Notes: generated from the sequence alone by a model not told the origin. Counted from the first letter of the stretch, positions 17,734 through 27,770 are shown. The stretch is DNA of 64,000 nucleotides from Caballeronia hypogeia (GCF_001544875.2 NZ_FCOA02000002.1:62001-126000), one strand, 5' to 3'. Numbers and translations are program-made.

Positions 17734-18487
17734 GCGGAGGATCGCGGAAAGCGGGCCGCGCTCGGCCGCCGAACAGGCCACGCGCGTGGACCTCGCGGCC
17801 GCGTACCGGCTGGTCGCGCTCAACGGCTGGGACGATGTCGTCTACACGCATATTTCGGCGAGTGTGCCTGGCGAGCCGGGGCGTTTTCTCATCAACCCGT
17901 TCGGACTCGCGTTCGATGAAGTCACGGCGTCGAATCTCGTGAAGATCGATATCGACGGCAACGTGATAGGCGAGAGCGCGCATCCGGTCAACGCCACGGG
18001 CTTCGCGCTGCACGGGGCCGTGCATGCCGCGCGGGAAGATGCAGTGTGCGTGATGCATCTGCATGTGCGCGAGGCGATTGCGGTGTCGACGCAGCCGCAT
18101 GGCTTGCTGCCCGCGTCGCAACATGCGATGCGCTTTCACGGCCATCTCGCGTATCACGATTACGAAGGCCTCGCGTTTTCGCCCGCCGAAGGTGAGCGGC
18201 TGGTGGCGAGTCTCGGCGCGCATCGCGCCATGCTCCTGCGCAATCACGGGCCGCTCACGCTCGGGCGCACCATCGCCGAGGCTTATGTGCTGATGGATAT
18301 GCTCGTCAAGGCATGCGATATTCAGCTTCGCGCGCTCGCGGGCGCGGGCAAGATGATCGTGCCGACGCCGGAAGTCGTCACGCGCACTGCGGCGCAACTG
18401 CACGATGACGATGCCATCGAAGGCGCGCTCGAATGGCCCGCGCTGATGCGCAAGCTCGATCGCATCGATCCGGCTTATCGCGATTAA
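17711..18487 (+). CDS. Class II aldolase/adducin family protein
   Basis: 258 aa. The Zn-binding pair appears as CVMHLHVREAIAVS and the third His in LLRNHGPLTLG; RLVALNGWDDVVYTHIS is the usual N-terminal motif. The start ATG 17711 has a strong SD (GGAGG at 17701-17705) lying inside the urea transporter gene. Such proteins are aldolases or decarboxylases of small sugar or hydroxy acids; the substrate is not clear. A tautomerase gene follows 24 nt later and probably shares the transcript. Confidence 0.88.
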   Translation: MSFTHTPERRIAESGPRSAAEQATRVDLAAAYRLVALNGWDDVVYTHISASVPGEPGRFLINPFGLAFDEVTASNLVKIDIDGNVIGESAHPVNATGFALHGAVHAAREDAVCVMHLHVREAIAVSTQPHGLLPASQHAMRFHGHLAYHDYEGLAFSPAEGERLVASLGAHRAMLLRNHGPLTLGRTIAEAYVLMDMLVKACDIQLRALAGAGKMIVPTPEVVTRTAAQLHDDDAIEGALEWPALMRKLDRIDPAYRD

Positions 18488-18511
18488 TTCTTTCTGAAGG
18501 AGATCAACGGA

Positions 18512-18697
18512 ATGCCGACATTCAACGTTCAACTGTTCGAAGGCCGCACGGCGGAAGAGAAGCGCAAGTTCGTCGAGGCGATCACGCGCACGACGTGCGA
18601 GACGCTCGGCTGCGAGCCGGGTTCGGTGGATATCATCCTGACCGATGTGAAACGCGAGAACTGGGCGACCGCGGGCAAGCTCTGGTCCGAGCAATAA
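18512..18697 (+). CDS. 4-Oxalocrotonate tautomerase family protein
   Basis: 61 aa (MPTFNVQLFEGRTAEEKRKF...). Pro2, the N-terminal catalytic proline after Met removal, is present, and so is the family's usual length. SD GAAGGAG precedes the ATG. The small hexameric enzyme family interconverts keto and enol forms of 2-oxo acids. It is the last gene of the transporter-aldolase-tautomerase run, before a bidirectional terminator. Confidence 0.9.
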   Translation: MPTFNVQLFEGRTAEEKRKFVEAITRTTCETLGCEPGSVDIILTDVKRENWATAGKLWSEQ

Positions 18698-18710
18698 ACC
18701 TCATATAAAG

Positions 18711-18735
18711 AAAACGCGGCACATGGCCGCGTTTT
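18711..18735. terminator. Bidirectional intrinsic terminator
   Basis: AAAACGCGGC, a 5-nt loop, then GCCGCGTTTT: perfect 10-bp stem with an A-run on one side and a T-run on the other. It lies between the convergent tautomerase (+) and malate synthase (-) genes and can serve both. Confidence 0.85.
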
Positions 18736-18753
18736 CTCTTTGATGCCTTAAAT

Positions 18754-20928
18754 TTACGCCGATTCCTTCACGGCCAGACGGAACTTGTGCAACAACGGTT
18801 CCGTATAACCGCTCGGCTGCGTGCGGCCTTCGAACACCAGCGCGCATGCGGCCTTGAACGCGAAGGAGCTATCGAACGCGGGCGCCATCGGACGATAGTA
18901 CGGATCGGCTTCGTTCTGCTTGTCGACGACCGCCGCCATGCGTTCGAGCGTCTGGCGAACCTGCTCTTCCGTGACGATGCCGTGACGCAGCCAGTTCGCG
19001 ATGTGCTGGCTGGAGATGCGCAGCGTCGCGCGGTCTTCCATCAGGCCGACATCGTGAATGTCCGGTACCTTCGAGCAGCCGACGCCCTGATCGACCCAGC
19101 GCACCACGTAACCGAGAATGCCCTGCGCGTTGTTCTCGATCTCGTTCCTGATGTCCTCTTCCGACCACGACGGTTTATCGACCACGGGAATGGTCAGCAG
19201 GCCATCGAGCAGCTCGTTCTTCTGGCTGTCGTAGTCGATGCTTTCGAGTTCCTGCTGAACCTGCTGCACATCGACCATGTGATAGTGCAGCGCGTGCAGC
19301 GTGGCCGCCGTGGGCGAGGGCACCCACGCGGTGTTCGCGCCGGCTTTCGGATGCACGATCTTCTGCTCCAGCATCGCGTGCATGAGATCGGGCATTGCCC
19401 ACATGCCCTTGCCGATCTGCGCGCGGCCGCGCAAGCCCGTGTTCAGGCCGACGAGCACGTTGCTCTTCTCATATGCGCTGATCCACTTCGACGACTTCAT
19501 GTCGCCCTTGCGCATCATCGGGCCGGCTTCCATCGACGAATGCATTTCGTCGCCGGTGCGGTCCAGGAAGCCCGTATTGATGAACGCGACGCGCGCGCCC
19601 GCCGCCGCGATGCACGCCTTGAGGTTGACGCTCGTGCGGCGTTCCTCGTCCATGATGCCCATCTTGATCGTGTGACGCGGCAGGCCGAGCAGGTCTTCGA
19701 CGCGCGTAAACAATTCGTCGGCGAACGCCACTTCGGCGGGGCCGTGCATCTTGGGCTTCACGATATAGATGGAACCCGTGCGCGAGTTCATCTTGATCTT
19801 CAGATCGTGCATGGAGCCGAGCACGGTCATCACCGCGTCGAGAATGCCTTCCGGAATCTCGTTGCCGTCGCGGTCGAGCACGGCCGGATTCGTCATCAGA
19901 TGGCCGACGTTGCGCACGAACAAGAGCGAACGTCCGTGCAGCTTGAGCGTGGAGCCATCGGGCGCGGTGTATTCGCGGTCGGGGTTCATCGAGCGCGTGA
20001 ATGACTTGCCGTTCTTCGTCACCTGCTCCGACAGATGACCCTGCATCAGGCCGAGCCAGTTGCGATAGAGCTGCGTCTTGTCGGCGGCGTCGACGGCCGC
20101 GACCGAGTCCTCACAGTCGATGATCGTGCTCACCGCCGCTTCCATCAGCACGTCCTTGACGTGCGCCGCATCCGTCTTGCCGATGGGACTGTTCGCGTCG
20201 ACCTGGATCTCGAAGTGCAGGTCGTTGTGCTTGAGGAGAATGGCGGACGGCTCTTTCGCATCGCCCTGGAAGCCCGCGAATTGCTCGGGGTTCGCGAGGC
20301 TGCTCTTGCCGTCCTTCAGCGTGACGACGAGCTTGCCCTGTTCGACGCTGTACTTCGTCGCATCGGCATGCGAGCCGTGCGCGAGCGGAGCGTTGTCGTC
20401 GAGGAAGGCGCGCGCATAGGCGATGACTTTCGCGCCGCGCTTCGGGTTGAACTGCGCGGTGCGCTCGGCGCCGCCGGATTCGTCGATCGCGTCGGTGCCG
20501 TACAGCGCGTCGTAGAGGCTGCCCCAGCGCGCATTGGCGGCGTTGAGCGCATAGCGCAGGTTGGAGAGCGGCACGACGAGTTGCGGGCCTGCCTGCTCGG
20601 CGATTTCGCGATCGACATTGGCCGTGCTCGCCTGCACATGCGCGGGCGCCTGCACGATATAGCCGATGTCCTCCAGGAATTTGCGATAGGCGCGGGAATC
20701 GCGCACGGGGCCGGGGTTGCTGCGATGCCAGTTGTCGAGCTCGGTCTGGAGGCGGTCGCGCTCGGCGAGCAGCGCGCGGTTCTTCGGGGCGAGATCGTGG
20801 ACGATGGCGTCGAATCCTTTCCAGAAGGCGGCGCTGTCGACGCCGGTGCCGGGGATGGCTTCTTCGTCGACGAACTTCGCGAGGCTCGCGTCGACCTGCA
20901 GGCCGTGTTGTTTGATCATGTCGTTCAT
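18754..20928 (-). CDS. glcB: Malate synthase G
   Basis: 724 aa, the usual length of the monomeric G isoform. It condenses glyoxylate and acetyl-CoA to malate. Family stretches are clear: [54 protein letters not shown] and [23 protein letters not shown] 20928 has GGAG 7 nt upstream; the GTG two codons earlier would overlap that SD. No isocitrate lyase or glycolate oxidase gene is adjacent, so it stands alone. Confidence 0.96.
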   Translation of the reverse strand: MNDMIKQHGLQVDASLAKFVDEEAIPGTGVDSAAFWKGFDAIVHDLAPKNRALLAERDRLQTELDNWHRSNPGPVRDSRAYRKFLEDIGYIVQAPAHVQASTANVDREIAEQAGPQLVVPLSNLRYALNAANARWGSLYDALYGTDAIDESGGAERTAQFNPKRGAKVIAYARAFLDDNAPLAHGSHADATKYSVEQGKLVVTLKDGKSSLANPEQFAGFQGDAKEPSAILLKHNDLHFEIQVDANSPIGKTDAAHVKDVLMEAAVSTIIDCEDSVAAVDAADKTQLYRNWLGLMQGHLSEQVTKNGKSFTRSMNPDREYTAPDGSTLKLHGRSLLFVRNVGHLMTNPAVLDRDGNEIPEGILDAVMTVLGSMHDLKIKMNSRTGSIYIVKPKMHGPAEVAFADELFTRVEDLLGLPRHTIKMGIMDEERRTSVNLKACIAAAGARVAFINTGFLDRTGDEMHSSMEAGPMMRKGDMKSSKWISAYEKSNVLVGLNTGLRGRAQIGKGMWAMPDLMHAMLEQKIVHPKAGANTAWVPSPTAATLHALHYHMVDVQQVQQELESIDYDSQKNELLDGLLTIPVVDKPSWSEEDIRNEIENNAQGILGYVVRWVDQGVGCSKVPDIHDVGLMEDRATLRISSQHIANWLRHGIVTEEQVRQTLERMAAVVDKQNEADPYYRPMAPAFDSSFAFKAACALVFEGRTQPSGYTEPLLHKFRLAVKESA

Positions 20929-21067
20929 GGGCACTCCGGCTGAGTTGCTGCTACACAGGGTTTGGGGAATGGGCTGGTGCCTATGGTAGCGCGTCTTGGG
21001 GGAGGATCGAAGCGCGGGGGAGATGCAAGCGGTGTGCCTGGGGCGCGGGATCTTTTATCCGCCGTCG

Positions 21068-21781
21068 TCAATTCAGCGCAGCGTCATTCGCCCCGCAGCA
21101 TTGCTTGTACTTGCGTCCGCTGCCGCACGGGCACGGCTCGTTTCTGCCGACTTTCGCGGTTTTCCTTTGCATCGGCGCGGGCTTGTCGCGCAGTGCATTC
21201 TCTTTCCGGAGCGGGTCGAAATAGCGATAGATACGCGTCACGCCCACGATCATTTCCTGGATGATCGTCTCGCGATCTTCGAGTGCTTCCGGGTCGGTGC
21301 GAAGCTCGGGATCGGGGTCGTCCTCGTGATAGAGCATCAGTACCGGAAGCGCCGATTCGGCTTCCTTCTCGTCTTCGAACAACGCGTCCCAGCTTTCGCG
21401 GCGCATGTCCATGCCGGCCATGAAGCCTTCCGCCCATTCGTTGGCATGCGCGGTGCCGTCCTCTTCGTCGATGGTCAGCACGGGCAGATACACCGCGTCT
21501 TCGTGCAGCGTGAATTCGAGATCGTCCGCGATGGTGTTCCAGTGGCGAATCAGCAGTTGCAGCGTCTTCCCGGCGTCCTTTTCATGCGCGGGAGCGACGG
21601 TTCCTCCCAGCGCCACGGGAAGCCATTCGTGCGGCTGGACCGGCTCGGGGCCGCAAATCAGCGCCGCGAAAAAGCCATCGACCATCTCGACGGTCATGGC
21701 GTTCTCGCCGAAGGAATAGAGCAGTTCTTCCAGCCGATCCAGTTCGCGTTCTGTCAGCGGTTTGTCAGTGAGGTCTTTCAT
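21068..21781 (-). CDS. YecA/UPF0149-type protein with C-terminal SEC-C zinc motif
   Basis: 237 aa. The N-terminal ~190 residues match the YecA (UPF0149) layout, with [17 protein letters not shown] and [10 protein letters not shown]. The C-terminus [20 protein letters not shown] is the SEC-C zinc-binding motif also found on SecA. It probably binds a protein or ribosome partner; no enzyme activity is implied. Monocistronic. Confidence 0.88.
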   Translation of the reverse strand: MKDLTDKPLTERELDRLEELLYSFGENAMTVEMVDGFFAALICGPEPVQPHEWLPVALGGTVAPAHEKDAGKTLQLLIRHWNTIADDLEFTLHEDAVYLPVLTIDEEDGTAHANEWAEGFMAGMDMRRESWDALFEDEKEAESALPVLMLYHEDDPDPELRTDPEALEDRETIIQEMIVGVTRIYRYFDPLRKENALRDKPAPMQRKTAKVGRNEPCPCGSGRKYKQCCGANDAALN

Positions 21782-21913
21782 GTGTTTGCCTGATGGATGC
21801 GCGATTCGACGTCTTTCACGCCGCGGACTGCATTATACGAATCCATCCCACTGAACAAGCCCGGCTCGCGCATCGTCGAACGAGCGCGAAGCCGGGCGTA
21901 CCGCAAAAGACGC

Positions 21914-24136
21914 CTACAACAAGTTTTCGATCATCACCGGCAACTTCCTCACGCGCACGCCCGTCGCGTGATACACCGCGCCCGTGATCGCCGCCGCGAT
22001 CCCCGCGAGCCCGATCTCCGCGATGCCCCGTGCGCCCAGCTCGTTGAAGATCGTATCGGGATGGTCGAGGAAAGTGACGTCCATCTTCGGCGTATCCGCG
22101 TTAGTCGCGACGACGTAATCCGCGAGGCTGCTGTTGACCGGCGCACCGCTTCTTTCGTCGTAGACGGTATGCTCGAACAGCGCCATGCCGACGCCCATCA
22201 CCACCGCGCCTTCGATCTGATTACGCCCGGCGCGCGGGTTCAGGATCTTGCCCGCATCGATCACGGTCACGACGCGGCTCACGCGCAAGCGCGCGGTCGC
22301 GGGCTCCCACGTCACTTCCGCGAAATGCGCGCCATACGAGTGGATCGACCACTTCTTTTTCAGCGGATCGTCGAAGCCGCCTTTCGCGCTGCCGCTACCC
22401 GAGGCCGAATGCAGCTTCGCCGCCTCCAGAATGCGCTCGAATGGCACGCCGCTTTCGGGCTTCTCGTTCTTGCGATGAACGCGCCCGCCGCTCATCGCCA
22501 GTTGCTCTGCCTTGGCGCCCGCGAAAGGCAAGCCTTCCGCTTTCGCGGCGCGCGCGAGCAAGGTCTTGATGGCCGCGCGCACCGCATCCGATACCGCCGG
22601 AATCACCGATGCCGTCGCCGCCGATCCGCCCGAAACCGGCCCGAGCGGCAACGCCGTATCGCCGAGGCCGACTTCGATCCTGTCGAGCGGAATGCCCGTA
22701 TGCTCCGCGACGAGCTGCGCGAGGATCGTGTACGTTCCCGTGCCGATATCCTGCGTGCCGCAGACGACGCGCGCCGTGCCGTCCGAACGCAGATCGACCG
22801 TCGCTTCCGCCGAGAAGCGCAAGCCCGGCCAACTGCATGCGCCGACGCCCCAGCCGAGCGTGAGCCCGTCGCGTTTCATCGAACCGACTTCGGACGTGCG
22901 TTTGCTCCAGCCGAATTTCTCCGCGCCGGTCTTCAGACATTCGACGAAATGCCGCGACGAAAACGGCAAACCGCTGCTCTCGTCCACGCTCGGTTCATTG
23001 CGCAGCCGCAGTTCGACCGGATCGATCTTCAACGCAATGGCGAGCTCATCCATCGCCGATTCGAGCGCGAACAGGCCGGGCACCGCGCCCGGGCCGCGCA
23101 TCGAAGTGGGCGAGCCGACATTGCGCTTTACCGTGCCGCCGGTCACGCGCAGATTCGGCGTGCTGTACATGGAAGGCGTGGCTTCGCCGCAATCTTCCAT
23201 GTACTCGTCGGCGATGGCTGCGTGATTCACGAAGTCATGCCGCAGCGACACGAGCTTGCCGTCCGGCGTCGCCGCGAGCCGCACGCGTTGCTGCGTGGTC
23301 GGCCTGTGCCCCACGTTCTGGAACATCATCTTGCGCGACAGCACGAGCTTGACGGGCCGTTCAAGCTGGCGCGTCGCGGCCGCCGCGAGCAGCGAATGCG
23401 GCCACACCCACAGCTTGCCGCCGAAGCCCGAGCCGAGATAGCGCGAGATCACGCGCACTTTCTCTTTCGGCATGCCCATCATCTGCATGAGCGTGCCCTG
23501 ATGATTGGCGACCGCCTGGCTCGTCTCGTAGAACGTATAACTTTCGCCGTTCCAGTGCGCGATGGTTGCGTGCAGTTCGATCGGATTGTGCGTTTCGACG
23601 GGCGTCACATAGGTTTCATCGATCTTCACGGAGGCGGCGTCGTAGGCTTGATCCGGATCGCCGCGCTCGCTGTGGACGTCGAGCTTCTTCCCGGCGTCGA
23701 GCGTCGCGCTGACATCGTGCTCGGTCCTGTCATATCCGACCTTGATCGCAGCCGCCGCCGCGCTCGCCGTTTCGAACGTCTCCGCGACCACGAGCGCAAC
23801 GTATTGCCCGTAATAGCGAATGATGTCGTCCTCGAAAGGCGGACGGTTTTCATCGACATAACCGGTGTCGATCGAATTGCCGGAGATGCGCCAGAAGCGG
23901 CCGATGTTGCCGCGATGCAGGATCAGCGTCACGCCGGGCATGGCCTGCGCGGCGGCGAATTCGAGCGACGTGATCTTGCCGCTCGCGATGGTGGCGCCGA
24001 CCGGCACGGCATACAGCATGCCGGGCAGATCGACGTCGGATGTGTAAGTCGCGCGGCCGCAGACCTTCAGCGGTCCGTCGATGCGCGACTGGGGCCGTCC
24101 AATGAAGGACTGCGTGATGTCGGGCGCGGTGGACAT
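21914..24136 (-). CDS. paoC: Aldehyde oxidoreductase molybdenum-binding subunit (PaoC-like)
   Basis: 740-aa xanthine-oxidase-family large subunit. The N-terminal a/b hammerhead domain (RIDGPLKVCGRATYTSDV) is followed by the Mo-cofactor domain, with GSGFGGKLWVWPHSLLAA, GTQDIGTGTYTILAQ and the catalytic-Glu segment GARGIAEIGLAG near the C-terminus. It forms a heterotrimer with the FAD and 2Fe-2S subunits just upstream. PaoABC oxidises aromatic and other aldehydes to acids. No PaoD/XdhC-type cofactor insertase follows. Confidence 0.92.
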   Translation of the reverse strand: MSTAPDITQSFIGRPQSRIDGPLKVCGRATYTSDVDLPGMLYAVPVGATIASGKITSLEFAAAQAMPGVTLILHRGNIGRFWRISGNSIDTGYVDENRPPFEDDIIRYYGQYVALVVAETFETASAAAAAIKVGYDRTEHDVSATLDAGKKLDVHSERGDPDQAYDAASVKIDETYVTPVETHNPIELHATIAHWNGESYTFYETSQAVANHQGTLMQMMGMPKEKVRVISRYLGSGFGGKLWVWPHSLLAAAATRQLERPVKLVLSRKMMFQNVGHRPTTQQRVRLAATPDGKLVSLRHDFVNHAAIADEYMEDCGEATPSMYSTPNLRVTGGTVKRNVGSPTSMRGPGAVPGLFALESAMDELAIALKIDPVELRLRNEPSVDESSGLPFSSRHFVECLKTGAEKFGWSKRTSEVGSMKRDGLTLGWGVGACSWPGLRFSAEATVDLRSDGTARVVCGTQDIGTGTYTILAQLVAEHTGIPLDRIEVGLGDTALPLGPVSGGSAATASVIPAVSDAVRAAIKTLLARAAKAEGLPFAGAKAEQLAMSGGRVHRKNEKPESGVPFERILEAAKLHSASGSGSAKGGFDDPLKKKWSIHSYGAHFAEVTWEPATARLRVSRVVTVIDAGKILNPRAGRNQIEGAVVMGVGMALFEHTVYDERSGAPVNSSLADYVVATNADTPKMDVTFLDHPDTIFNELGARGIAEIGLAGIAAAITGAVYHATGVRVRKLPVMIENLL

Positions 24137-24159
24137 GTCGGGTTCCTCGAGGTCTGTGG

Positions 24160-25164
24160 TCAGGCGGTTTGCGTCGCCATCTTCAGCGCATGCACGATGC
24201 AGCGCTTCGATAGCTCGACCTTGAAGCCGTTCTCGCTTTGCGGCTTCGCATCGGCGAGTGCGGCGTCGGCGGCGCGTCTGAACGCGGCTTCATCCGGCGA
24301 TGCGTTCTGCAGCTCCTTCTCCGCTTCACGCGAGCGCCACGGCTTCGTGCCGACGCCGCCGAGTCCCACGCGCGCATGCACGATGCGCCCGTCTTCCACC
24401 TTGACCACGACACCGGCCGACGCCAGCGCGAACTCATACGACGCACGATCGCGCAGCTTCAGATACGCGGAACGCGCGCCTTCGACCATCGGCGGCAAGG
24501 TGACGTGCGTGACGAGATCGCCGGCGTCGAGCACGTTCTCGCGATCGGGCGTCGTGCCCGGCAGCAGATAGAACTCGTCGATGGGAATCGCGCGCTTGCC
24601 GCCCGTGCCTTCCACATGAATCGTCGCTTCGAGCGCCTGCAGCGCCACGCACATATCCGACGGATTGCTCGCGATGCACGACTCGCTGGTGCCGAGAATC
24701 GCCATCATGCGATTGAAGCCCTGAATCGCGGAACAGCCGCTGCCGGGCTCGCGCTTGTTGCACGGCGACGCGGTATCGCGGAAATACACGCAGCGCGTGC
24801 GCTGAAGTATGTTGCCGCCGGTCGTCGCCATGTTGCGCAACTGCACCGACGCGCCCGCGAGCACTGCTTGCGAAAGCACCGCGTAACGTTCGCGTATCAG
24901 CGCGTGATGCGCAAGATCGGAATTGCGCGAGGTCGCGCCAATGCGCACCCCGCCGTCCTTCGTCGCCTCGATCTTGTCGAGCGGCAGGCGGCTGATGTCG
25001 ATCACGCGCATCGGGCGCTCGACGTTGAGCTTCATCAGGTCGAGCAGGGTCGTGCCGCCCGCGAGAAAGCGCACTTCCGCGCCTTGCTGCGCGGTATGCG
25101 CGAGTGCGCCGCCGCTGATCGCGTCGCGCATGTCGCGCGCGCGGGAGAGCTGAAACATGTCCAT
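24160..25164 (-). CDS. paoB: Aldehyde oxidoreductase FAD subunit (PaoB-like)
   Basis: 334-aa FAD-binding subunit with the CO-dehydrogenase flavoprotein fold (VRFLAGGTTLLDLMKLNVE; MATTGGNILQRTRC). The segment RCVYFRDTASPCNKREPGSG, followed by C, carries the cysteines that bind the extra [4Fe-4S] cluster in PaoB. It lies 10 nt after paoA and 23 nt before paoC on the same strand. Confidence 0.92.
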   Translation of the reverse strand: MDMFQLSRARDMRDAISGGALAHTAQQGAEVRFLAGGTTLLDLMKLNVERPMRVIDISRLPLDKIEATKDGGVRIGATSRNSDLAHHALIRERYAVLSQAVLAGASVQLRNMATTGGNILQRTRCVYFRDTASPCNKREPGSGCSAIQGFNRMMAILGTSESCIASNPSDMCVALQALEATIHVEGTGGKRAIPIDEFYLLPGTTPDRENVLDAGDLVTHVTLPPMVEGARSAYLKLRDRASYEFALASAGVVVKVEDGRIVHARVGLGGVGTKPWRSREAEKELQNASPDEAAFRRAADAALADAKPQSENGFKVELSKRCIVHALKMATQTA

Positions 25165-25174
25165 GTCGCTCTCC

Positions 25175-25756
25175 TTATTTCGATGAGGATTTAGTCGCGC
25201 GCACCGACTGGATCGCCGCGACGATGTTCTGATACGCGCCGCAGCGACACAGGTTGCCGCTCATCGCTTCGCGCACGTCTTCATCGCTTGCGCCGATCGG
25301 CTCGTCGAGCAGCGCGACCGCCGACATCAGCTGACCGGCCGTGCAGTAGCCGCACTGATAACCATCGCATTCGACGAACGCGGCCTGCAACGGATGCAGC
25401 GCTTCCACCTCGCCGATGCCTTCGATGGTCGTGACGGTGTCGCCCTCGCAGGCGGCGGCGAAACACAGACACGAGTTCACGCGGCGGCCATTTACATGCA
25501 CGGTGCACGCGCCGCATTGACCGTGATCGCACCCCTTCTTCGTGCCGGTCAGATGCAGATGTTCGCGCAGCGCGTCGAGCAGGGTGGTGCGCGGATCGAG
25601 TGACAGCGTTTCATCGCGACCATTGACGGTCAGCGTGAAGGTGACGGTCGAGTCATCGGTCTTTCCGGGCGTCGGCGCAAGCGTCCTGGCGCGCCGCGTT
25701 TTGTTGGGCGTATCGGCGTGCGTGGTCTTCGATTGGGGGATGTTGCGTTGTGGCAT
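25175..25756 (-). CDS. paoA: Aldehyde oxidoreductase 2Fe-2S subunit (PaoA-like)
   Basis: 193 aa with two [2Fe-2S] domains: CDHGQCGACTVHVNGRRVNS (plant-ferredoxin type), then CGYCTAGQL and GNLCRCGAYQ. ATG 25756 has SD AGGAG 8 nt away; upstream starts lack one. The first 35 residues are basic and Thr/Pro-rich but show no Tat RR-hydrophobic pattern, unlike E. coli PaoA. The complex may therefore be cytoplasmic, or exported differently. A 19-bp palindrome lies just upstream. Confidence 0.92.
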   Translation of the reverse strand: MPQRNIPQSKTTHADTPNKTRRARTLAPTPGKTDDSTVTFTLTVNGRDETLSLDPRTTLLDALREHLHLTGTKKGCDHGQCGACTVHVNGRRVNSCLCFAAACEGDTVTTIEGIGEVEALHPLQAAFVECDGYQCGYCTAGQLMSAVALLDEPIGASDEDVREAMSGNLCRCGAYQNIVAAIQSVRATKSSSK

Positions 25757-25775
25757 CGGGCATTCTCCTGGAATA

Positions 25776-25794
25776 GTGCAGCAGGCTGCTGCAC
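25776..25794. promoter_or_regulatory. 19-bp palindrome just upstream of paoA
   Basis: GTGCAGCAG-G-CTGCTGCAC is perfectly symmetric (9-1-9) and sits 7 nt upstream of the paoA SD. It could be an operator or an mRNA hairpin near the ribosome site. Confidence 0.45.
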
Positions 25795-26069
25795 CGGATG
25801 CGGCAGAGCGGCCAAGCGTGAGAGAGGCGAAGATGCGGCGAAGCGTGTCGGGCGCCGGTGGCGCCGAGACGGAATGCGGCGGGAAAGGGTCTGCGCGTCG
25901 CGCGCAGGACTTTCTTGCGCCGACGATTGCGGCGAAAGACGACACTCAAGCCAGTATAGGCACCTGCCGCGAAACTTTCTCAGTCGAAAGCCGGAGCGGG
26001 CGTCGACGCAGAAGGAGCGCACGAAGCATGCCCGCGCACGCATCACATGCGTTCAGCGGTGCGCGACAT
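25795..26069. other. Upstream region of paoABC
   Basis: About 275 nt between the paoA palindrome and the small ORF at 26070. It must hold the paoABC promoter, but I see no clear hexamers, repeat or gene. Confidence 0.4.
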
Positions 26070-26177
26070 TCAGTGCACGAGGACCGCGCGCGCGAACAAG
26101 GAAAGCAGGAACACGCCGACCGTCGTGAAGACGCAGAGCACCACGAGGATCGCGAAAAAACGAAGGATCAGTTGCAT
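26070..26177 (-). CDS. 35-aa single-helix membrane peptide
   Basis: From ATG 26177 with SD GGAG about 9 nt upstream the frame encodes MQLILRFFAILVVLCVFTTV, then GVFLLSLFARAVLVH and stop: one strong transmembrane helix. It lies 12 nt beyond a minus-strand terminator, so it would need its own promoter or read-through. Small and without known homologs that I recognise. Confidence 0.45.
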   Translation of the reverse strand: MQLILRFFAILVVLCVFTTVGVFLLSLFARAVLVH

Positions 26178-26188
26178 TGCGCCGCTCC

Positions 26189-26212
26189 AAAAAAATGGCC
26201 GCTTGCGCGGCC
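26189..26212 (-). terminator. Intrinsic terminator after the MFS gene
   Basis: On the minus strand GGCCGC-gcaa-GCGGCC is followed by ATTTTTTT. This classic terminator ends transcription from the MHS transporter gene at 26330. Confidence 0.82.
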
Positions 26213-26329
26213 GGAAGGAGGGGTGGGTCGGTCAGCACTCAGGTTAAGTCCGCTTTCTTAATTCAGACTTAAGTGTGCCGCCTTTCATGCATCGACCCAT
26301 CGTTTCCCGTGCGGGCGCGATGCCGTTCC

Positions 26330-27646
26330 TCAGCGCAGCGCCTCGCTATAGCGGTCGCGCAGCGGGAAGATCGTCAGAAGCGCAACCGCACTGCCGAAGA
26401 TCACGTAGTAGCAGATCGAGAGCGGATCGCCCGTGGTCATCGTGAGCCATTGCACGATGGCCGGCGCGAAACCGCCGAAGATCATCACCGCGACGTTGTA
26501 GCTGACCGAAATGCCCGTCGAACGCACGCTCGAAGGAAGCAGTTCGGAAATGAACGCAGGATAGCAGCCCTGGAAAATGCCGAGGTAAGTCATGAGCAGC
26601 GCCTGGCACACGATCAGCATCGGCAGGCTCGGATGCGCGGTCAGCACGGCGAAGATCGGATACGCGGTGACGAGCGACAGCGCGAGCGCGGTGGCCATCA
26701 GCTTCTTGCGGCCGATGCGGTCCGACAGCCGGCCGAACACCGGGCAGCACACGAGATACACGAGCGCGCCGATCGTCGAGCTGATGAGGCCGTCGGTGAG
26801 CGCCATGTGCAGCACGCGAGTGGCGTGCGTCGGCAGATAGAGCAGGAAGATGTACGTGCCGATGGTGCCGAACACGGTCAGGCCGAATCCCGCGAGCACG
26901 GGCATCCAGTGTTTCGTCGCGGTGTCGCGGATCGGGCGCGCGCTGAGTTCGTTCTTCTGCGCCTTCTCGACGAACACCGGCGATTCGTCGAGCTTCGAAC
27001 GCAGATACAGGCCCACAGGCACGATCAGCAGACCGATCACGAACGGAATGCGCCAGCCCCAGCTATTGAGGTGCTCCGGGCTCAGCGTGCGCGTGAGGAC
27101 CGCGCCGAAGAACGAGCCCGCGAGGCTCGCGGCGGCTTGCGCGACCATCTGGAAGCTGCCGAAGTAGCCGCGCTTGTTGGCGGGCGCGTATTCGACGAGA
27201 AAGGCCGTCGCGCAGCCCACTTCGCCGCCCGCCGAGAAGCCCTGGATCAGCCGGCCCAGCAGCATCAGCAAGGGCGCGGCGACGCCGATCGCCGCATAGG
27301 TCGGCGCGAACGCGATGATCGCGATGCCCACCGCCATCAGCGAGATGGTGAGCGTGAGCGCCGACTTGCGCCCGACGCGATCCGCGACCGCGCCGAGCAC
27401 GATGCCGCCGAGCGGCCGCGTCAGAAAGCCGACGCCGAAGGTCGCCCAGGTTGCGAGCAGGGAGATGGTGGGGTTCGTTGCTGGGAAGTACAGCTTGGCG
27501 ATGATGACGGCGAAGAAGCCGTAGACCATGAAGTCGAACCATTCGAGCGCGTTGCCGATGGTCGATACCACGATGGCTCGTCGGCCGGACATGTTGAGCG
27601 CGGCGTTCTCTTCGGCCGCGTGGGCTGCAGGTAGTACGGTGCTCAT
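26330..27646 (-). CDS. MFS transporter, metabolite:H+ symporter (MHS) family
   Basis: 438 aa, 12 predicted helices. The N-terminal NALEWFDFMVYGFFAVIIAK and the RPLGGIVLGAVADRVGRK loop (cytoplasmic loop 2-3 motif) mark the MHS group with ProP and KgtP. A second RxGRKK loop (LSDRIGRKKLM) follows. It imports a carboxylate or zwitterion with protons. The start ATG 27646 has GGAG about 10 nt upstream; the GTG three codons earlier is less likely. It is divergent from the LysR gene at 27842, whose other neighbour is an amidohydrolase, so it may import that enzyme's substrate. Confidence 0.92.
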   Translation of the reverse strand: MSTVLPAAHAAEENAALNMSGRRAIVVSTIGNALEWFDFMVYGFFAVIIAKLYFPATNPTISLLATWATFGVGFLTRPLGGIVLGAVADRVGRKSALTLTISLMAVGIAIIAFAPTYAAIGVAAPLLMLLGRLIQGFSAGGEVGCATAFLVEYAPANKRGYFGSFQMVAQAAASLAGSFFGAVLTRTLSPEHLNSWGWRIPFVIGLLIVPVGLYLRSKLDESPVFVEKAQKNELSARPIRDTATKHWMPVLAGFGLTVFGTIGTYIFLLYLPTHATRVLHMALTDGLISSTIGALVYLVCCPVFGRLSDRIGRKKLMATALALSLVTAYPIFAVLTAHPSLPMLIVCQALLMTYLGIFQGCYPAFISELLPSSVRSTGISVSYNVAVMIFGGFAPAIVQWLTMTTGDPLSICYYVIFGSAVALLTIFPLRDRYSEALR

Positions 27647-27770
27647 CGAATGCACTCCGTGGGCGTGGGGCGATTGATCAATATGTGCGACGACATCCGC
27701 TCTTGTGAATGGCTTGCACGGTTAGGCGCCAAGCCGCTGCAACACGCAAACATTACGCCGAGTTGAAATA

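Noticed and set aside
21797..24571. A 924-codon open frame on the plus strand opposite paoC and paoB
   Set aside because: It is the antisense shadow of well-supported molybdoenzyme subunits; its product is Arg/His-rich with no domain.
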